Shown one piece after another: positions 45,585 to 48,397 of a stretch of 48,397 nucleotides of DNA. The stretch lies in NCBI GenBank assembly GCA_003139695.1, contig PLJM01000018.1, positions 241,348 to 289,744 on the forward strand, read 5' to 3'. The notes beneath the pieces were generated by a model. That model did no database searches, had not been told where the DNA came from, and saw only the letters and a program-made list of their open reading frames with translations. The translations under genes were made by a program, and so were the position numbers. The stretch comes from Candidatus Dormiibacterota bacterium (GTDB taxonomy: Bacteria > Chloroflexota > Dormibacteria > Dormibacterales > Dormibacteraceae). Position 1 is the first letter of the stretch. Every line of letters begins with the position of its first letter.

Positions 45585-47624
45585 ATGGCGACAACCTCAG
45601 CGATCCAAGGTAAGAACGATGTCATGCAGCCCAGGAGGGCGCCGCCTGTGCGCCGATCCCAGAACAACCAGCCACCAGTCCTGGACCTCATCGAGCTTCC
45701 AGCCCGGCAGCCGCCCCTTGTTCGGATCCCAGAGGTTGGGTCACCGAACGTACCCGTGATGCCCGCTCGGCGCCGACCTGCGCCTGCGGGTCGGGTCCGA
45801 TCGCGCAAGCAGGCGGTCTGGCGGAGCTTCTTCGTGCGGATGGTGGCTGGTTCCCTTGCGGTGACTCTGCCATTCCTTGCGATCGTCGGGATCGTGTTTG
45901 CCAACGTGGAGTCCGGGCAGGCGATCGCGTCTGCCAAAACCAACACGCAGGAGCAGGCGCAGAGTGTCGCCGCACGTGTCGGCGATTTCATCAGCCGGCG
46001 ACAGGCGGAGCTGAGCGTTGTCGCCTGGTTTGCCGGCACCCAGGCGAACGGTCCAGCGTTTGCCACACGGTTCCGAGAGCTGGCGGCGACGCTACCCGCA
46101 TACGACGTGATCGAGATCGTCGACCGGGACGGTAAGGTGATCGTCAGCCAGGGCAAGGACCCGGCGGTCCAGGTCGCGGGTGCGAGCTGGTTCGGCACGG
46201 CACTTGGAACGCCGACGCTACAGCCGATCGCGGCCGGTCAAGGCAGGACGGTTTGGATAGCAACCGCGCCGATCAAACAGCCTGACGGAACTTCGGGAGG
46301 GCTGGTGGTCGCCGACATCGATGCCGCGCCTGTGAGCACTCTGGCCTCGCTGTTCGGCAACGGCGGGTCGACGGCAGGGCGGGAGGTCGTCTTGGCCACC
46401 AGCGATGACCTGCTGTTGTATAGCTCGGACTGGGGCGCAGTCACCGACGAGGCAAACATGTTCCAGAGAGGCGCTCTGACTGTCAGCCCGGCGATCATCG
46501 ACCGGGCTCTCGCAGGTGGAGTTGGCGCGGCCCGGATCATCGACTATCGCAACCGCGATGTGATCGCCGGATACGCCCCGATCCCGAGCGCAGGGTGGGT
46601 GGTGTTATCGTCCATCGACACTTCACTGGTGCTGGCTGCACCGAACGGGCTCAGCCAGCTGAATCTCGCGGCATCCGCCATCGGGCTCTTCGTCATGGTC
46701 GGCCTGGCAATCGTCTGGTGGCGCTTCATCGTCCGGCCGGTCCTAGCGCTCTCGCGCACGGCCGCCCGGGTCGAGTCCGGCGACCTCAGCGTGCGTGTTC
46801 GACTCAAAGGCAGTGGCGAGCTGCGCGTTCTGGGCGATGCGTTCAATGGGATGCTGGATCGTCTAGACAGCGTGCTGGGCCGGCTACGAGGTGAGATCAC
46901 GGAATCGGCCGGCAGCTTGTCCATTGTTGCCGAGCTGCTGGCCACGACAACGTTCGAGCAGACGACCGCCGCCGCCGCCACCTCCGCCAGGATGGAGGAG
47001 CTGGCGCGCAGCTCAGCTGCCATCGCCGACAGCGTCGTCCGCGTCGCGAGCCAGGCCAGTGAGGCGCGCACGGCCATGCAGCTGGCGCAGACCGACCTCA
47101 AGACATCCGGCGATCGAACCTTGGCCCTGGCCGGCCGCGTCAACGAGATCGAGGGCATCCTCGCGCTGATCAACGACATCGCCGACCAGACCAACCTCCT
47201 CGCACTTAACGCCGCGATCGAGGCCGCGCGCGCCGGCGATGCGGGCCGAGGTTTCGCCGTGGTCGCTGACGAGGTGCGCCGGCTGGCAGAGCGCTCGAAG
47301 ACCGCCGCCGCCCAGATCTCCACGCTCGTGGGCGGCGCCCAGGCGCAGAGCAGCGACACGGTGATGGCGCTGGACAAGGGCGTCAGGCAGATGGACCGCG
47401 GGCTCGTCCTGATGGAGGCGATGGCCGAGGTCAGCGGCGAGGTCCAGCTGGCGACCCAGCAGCAGCGCTCCTCCACCGAACAGGTCGTGCTCGCGATCGA
47501 GCAGATCGCCGCCGGCAGCCGTTCCGTGGCCACGACGGCGCAGGAAATCGCTTCTGCCGCCACCCGCCAGCGGGAACTCGCTGCCGACGTAGCAGAGGCT
47601 AACCGGGAGGCCGCCAAGCAGTAG
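45585..47624 (+). CDS. Methyl-accepting chemotaxis-type receptor with Cache-like sensor
   Basis: Up to 679 residues. A long Pro/Arg-rich cytoplasmic start (about 1-75), membrane helix 1 (about 85-108), an extracellular Cache-like domain (about 110-365; [18 protein letters not shown]), membrane helix 2 (about 366-390), HAMP ([18 protein letters not shown]), then the signalling coiled coil with hairpin tip [18 protein letters not shown] and [18 protein letters not shown]. No C-terminal CheR tether. No che genes nearby. ATG 45624 is an alternative start. It may control motility, pili or a second-messenger system rather than flagella. Confidence 0.92.
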   Translation: MATTSAIQGKNDVMQPRRAPPVRRSQNNQPPVLDLIELPARQPPLVRIPEVGSPNVPVMPARRRPAPAGRVRSRKQAVWRSFFVRMVAGSLAVTLPFLAIVGIVFANVESGQAIASAKTNTQEQAQSVAARVGDFISRRQAELSVVAWFAGTQANGPAFATRFRELAATLPAYDVIEIVDRDGKVIVSQGKDPAVQVAGASWFGTALGTPTLQPIAAGQGRTVWIATAPIKQPDGTSGGLVVADIDAAPVSTLASLFGNGGSTAGREVVLATSDDLLLYSSDWGAVTDEANMFQRGALTVSPAIIDRALAGGVGAARIIDYRNRDVIAGYAPIPSAGWVVLSSIDTSLVLAAPNGLSQLNLAASAIGLFVMVGLAIVWWRFIVRPVLALSRTAARVESGDLSVRVRLKGSGELRVLGDAFNGMLDRLDSVLGRLRGEITESAGSLSIVAELLATTTFEQTTAAAATSARMEELARSSAAIADSVVRVASQASEARTAMQLAQTDLKTSGDRTLALAGRVNEIEGILALINDIADQTNLLALNAAIEAARAGDAGRGFAVVADEVRRLAERSKTAAAQISTLVGGAQAQSSDTVMALDKGVRQMDRGLVLMEAMAEVSGEVQLATQQQRSSTEQVVLAIEQIAAGSRSVATTAQEIASAATRQRELAADVAEANREAAKQ

Positions 47625-47664
47625 GGCCTGCGTCAACGTACAACGACCCAAGTGCGTTGAGCCT

Positions 47665-47707
47665 TGGCGGGCCGCGGTGGACTCGAACCACCAGCCTCCG
47701 CGGTGAG
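47665..47707 (-). other. Orphan 3' half of tRNA-Glu(CTC)
   Basis: Minus strand 47707-47665: anticodon CTC and loop end AC, stem CGCGG, AGGCT, T arm GGTGG-TTCGAGT-CCACC, acceptor GCGGCCC, G73, CCA: the 3' half of a tRNA-Glu with encoded CCA. The 5' side does not pair and there is no D arm, so it is not a functional tRNA. It looks like a displaced attachment core of a different element. Located between the chemoreceptor and the DUF998 gene. Confidence 0.7.
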
Positions 47708-47749
47708 CGCTGTGCTTTCAGATAGGAAGGCCGCGAGTAGGGCAGGGTG

Positions 47750-48397
47750 TTATGTGGCCTGGATGCTTGCGGCCCGTCGGACCGAGACGAGCAAAAAGAC
47801 CCCGAGCACCACCACCATGGCGGCGCCCGGGTAGTCTGCAATGCGCTCCGCCAGGCCGAGTGGGACGGGCCGCGCCTGATTCAGAAAAAGGCCCAGGCCG
47901 ATGAAGCCAACAGATCCAGCCGTTATCGCCATGACTCCAAGCCATCGCTGGACGTTTACGATGACCGACCCCAGCACAATCGTGGCTACGTTGAGGCTGA
48001 CCAGGCCAACGAGTGCCCCAACATTGTGAGCCTCGACGTTCACGTTCTCCGGCGCCAGGCCCGCGACGATCAAGCCCGCCCCAGCCAGTGCGAGAGCGCC
48101 AACGCCGAACGTGCCGGATGTATGCGGCCATGATTGTCGAGTCGCGATCGAGCCGAAGCAATGGCACAAGCCGACAAAGACGAATGTCGCGTTCATCAAC
48201 GTATGCCATGGGGAGCAGATCTCGCGTCCGCACGCCGTGTTGCCCAGGTCGCTGATGAGATTGGTCGCAATGCTGTACGAACTCACGGACGCCGCCTGCA
48301 CGATCGCCTGACTCACAAAGAACACGATTGAGACTGACCACAGAACTCCGCCAATCGTTACGGCTCGGTTGATGGTGAATCGCCCTGGGTTTGGTGG
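47750..48397 (-). CDS. DUF998 family membrane protein (5' end beyond the window)
   Basis: At least 215 residues; the frame is open to the right edge, so the start is outside. GGVLWSVSIVFFVSQAIVQ, the conserved YSIATNLISDLGNTACGRE and CSPWHTLMNATFVFVGL match DUF998 (six helices, function unknown). A GTG at 48325 is too far inside the first helix to be the start. It directly follows the tRNA-Glu half, so it is the terminal gene of whatever unit carries that half. Confidence 0.82.
   Translation of the reverse strand, partial: PPNPGRFTINRAVTIGGVLWSVSIVFFVSQAIVQAASVSSYSIATNLISDLGNTACGREICSPWHTLMNATFVFVGLCHCFGSIATRQSWPHTSGTFGVGALALAGAGLIVAGLAPENVNVEAHNVGALVGLVSLNVATIVLGSVIVNVQRWLGVMAITAGSVGFIGLGLFLNQARPVPLGLAERIADYPGAAMVVVLGVFLLVSVRRAASIQAT

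Overview
The window is a high-GC, gene-dense bacterial chromosome segment with little strong linkage to one phylum. CsbD, SpoVS, YtxH-like and DUF5670-like stress proteins, a class E/F-type sortase, kelch lipoprotein and DUF998/RDD membrane proteins, together with apparently leaderless toxin-antitoxin promoters, suggest a soil-type Gram-positive or Terrabacteria lineage (Actinobacteriota, Dormibacterota or Chloroflexota-like). This is an inference from gene content only. There is no rRNA gene, no complete tRNA, no CRISPR array and no intact integrase or transposase.

The main structural signal is a dispersed repeat of about 175-190 bp. Four copies are near complete (4531-4717, 36185-36358, 40954-41125, 45208-45394) and at least five are decayed or partial (13477-13555, 18182-18222, 22756-22912, 27066-27095, 30076-30222, plus an arm-only copy at 40860-40900). 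All lie in the same orientation. Read on the minus strand, each full copy ends with exactly the 45-nt 3' half of a tRNA-Pro(CGG): anticodon loop, variable loop, T arm, acceptor strand, A73 and CCA. About 100 bp inside is a 12-bp direct repeat of TACTACATGAAC type. This is the layout of a tyrosine-recombinase attachment site (core in a tRNA 3' half plus arm sites). The repeats sit in the largest intergenic gaps and divide the window into modules, as expected if related elements integrated one after another at a tRNA-Pro gene lying beyond the right edge. A separate tRNA-Glu(CTC) 3' half lies at 47665-47707.

Layout: 1-4399, DUF1905/YdeI protein, tandem universal stress protein, P1B-type metal ATPase, RDD protein. 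Module A (4531-13476): a duplicated hybrid kinase/response regulator pair whose first kinase is only a stump, and a giant DUF11 surface protein that carries both a sorting-signal-like segment (LPNTS) and its own sortase domain. Module B (13477-22755): CaCA antiporter, CsbD, a small unknown coiled protein, YihY/BrkB, DUF5670-like protein, MazEF-like pair, subtilisin-like secreted protease. Module C (22756-27065): YtxH-like proteins, general stress protein, second CsbD, two more copies of the small unknown family, second DUF5670-like protein, transposase remnant. Module D (27066-30075): amino-acid/amide-type permease and acetamidase/formamidase. Module E (30076-36184): membrane glycosyltransferases, GT2, UDP-sulfoquinovose synthase and an NDP-sugar epimerase. 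Module F (36185-40953): TetR with a flavin monooxygenase whose original start is followed by an amber codon, a carboxymuconolactone-decarboxylase-like protein, a kelch lipoprotein, a second MazEF-like pair. Module G (40954-45207): cold-shock protein, SpoVS, DHFR-like protein, NarL-type regulator, ECF sigma factor with a membrane partner. Module H (45208 to end): chemoreceptor, tRNA-Glu half, DUF998 protein.

Modules B and C share several small stress-gene families (CsbD, DUF5670-like and the unknown coiled family) and even an upstream element, so they look related by descent. The functions are mostly stress, envelope, sensing and surface decoration: an accessory-gene profile rather than core metabolism.
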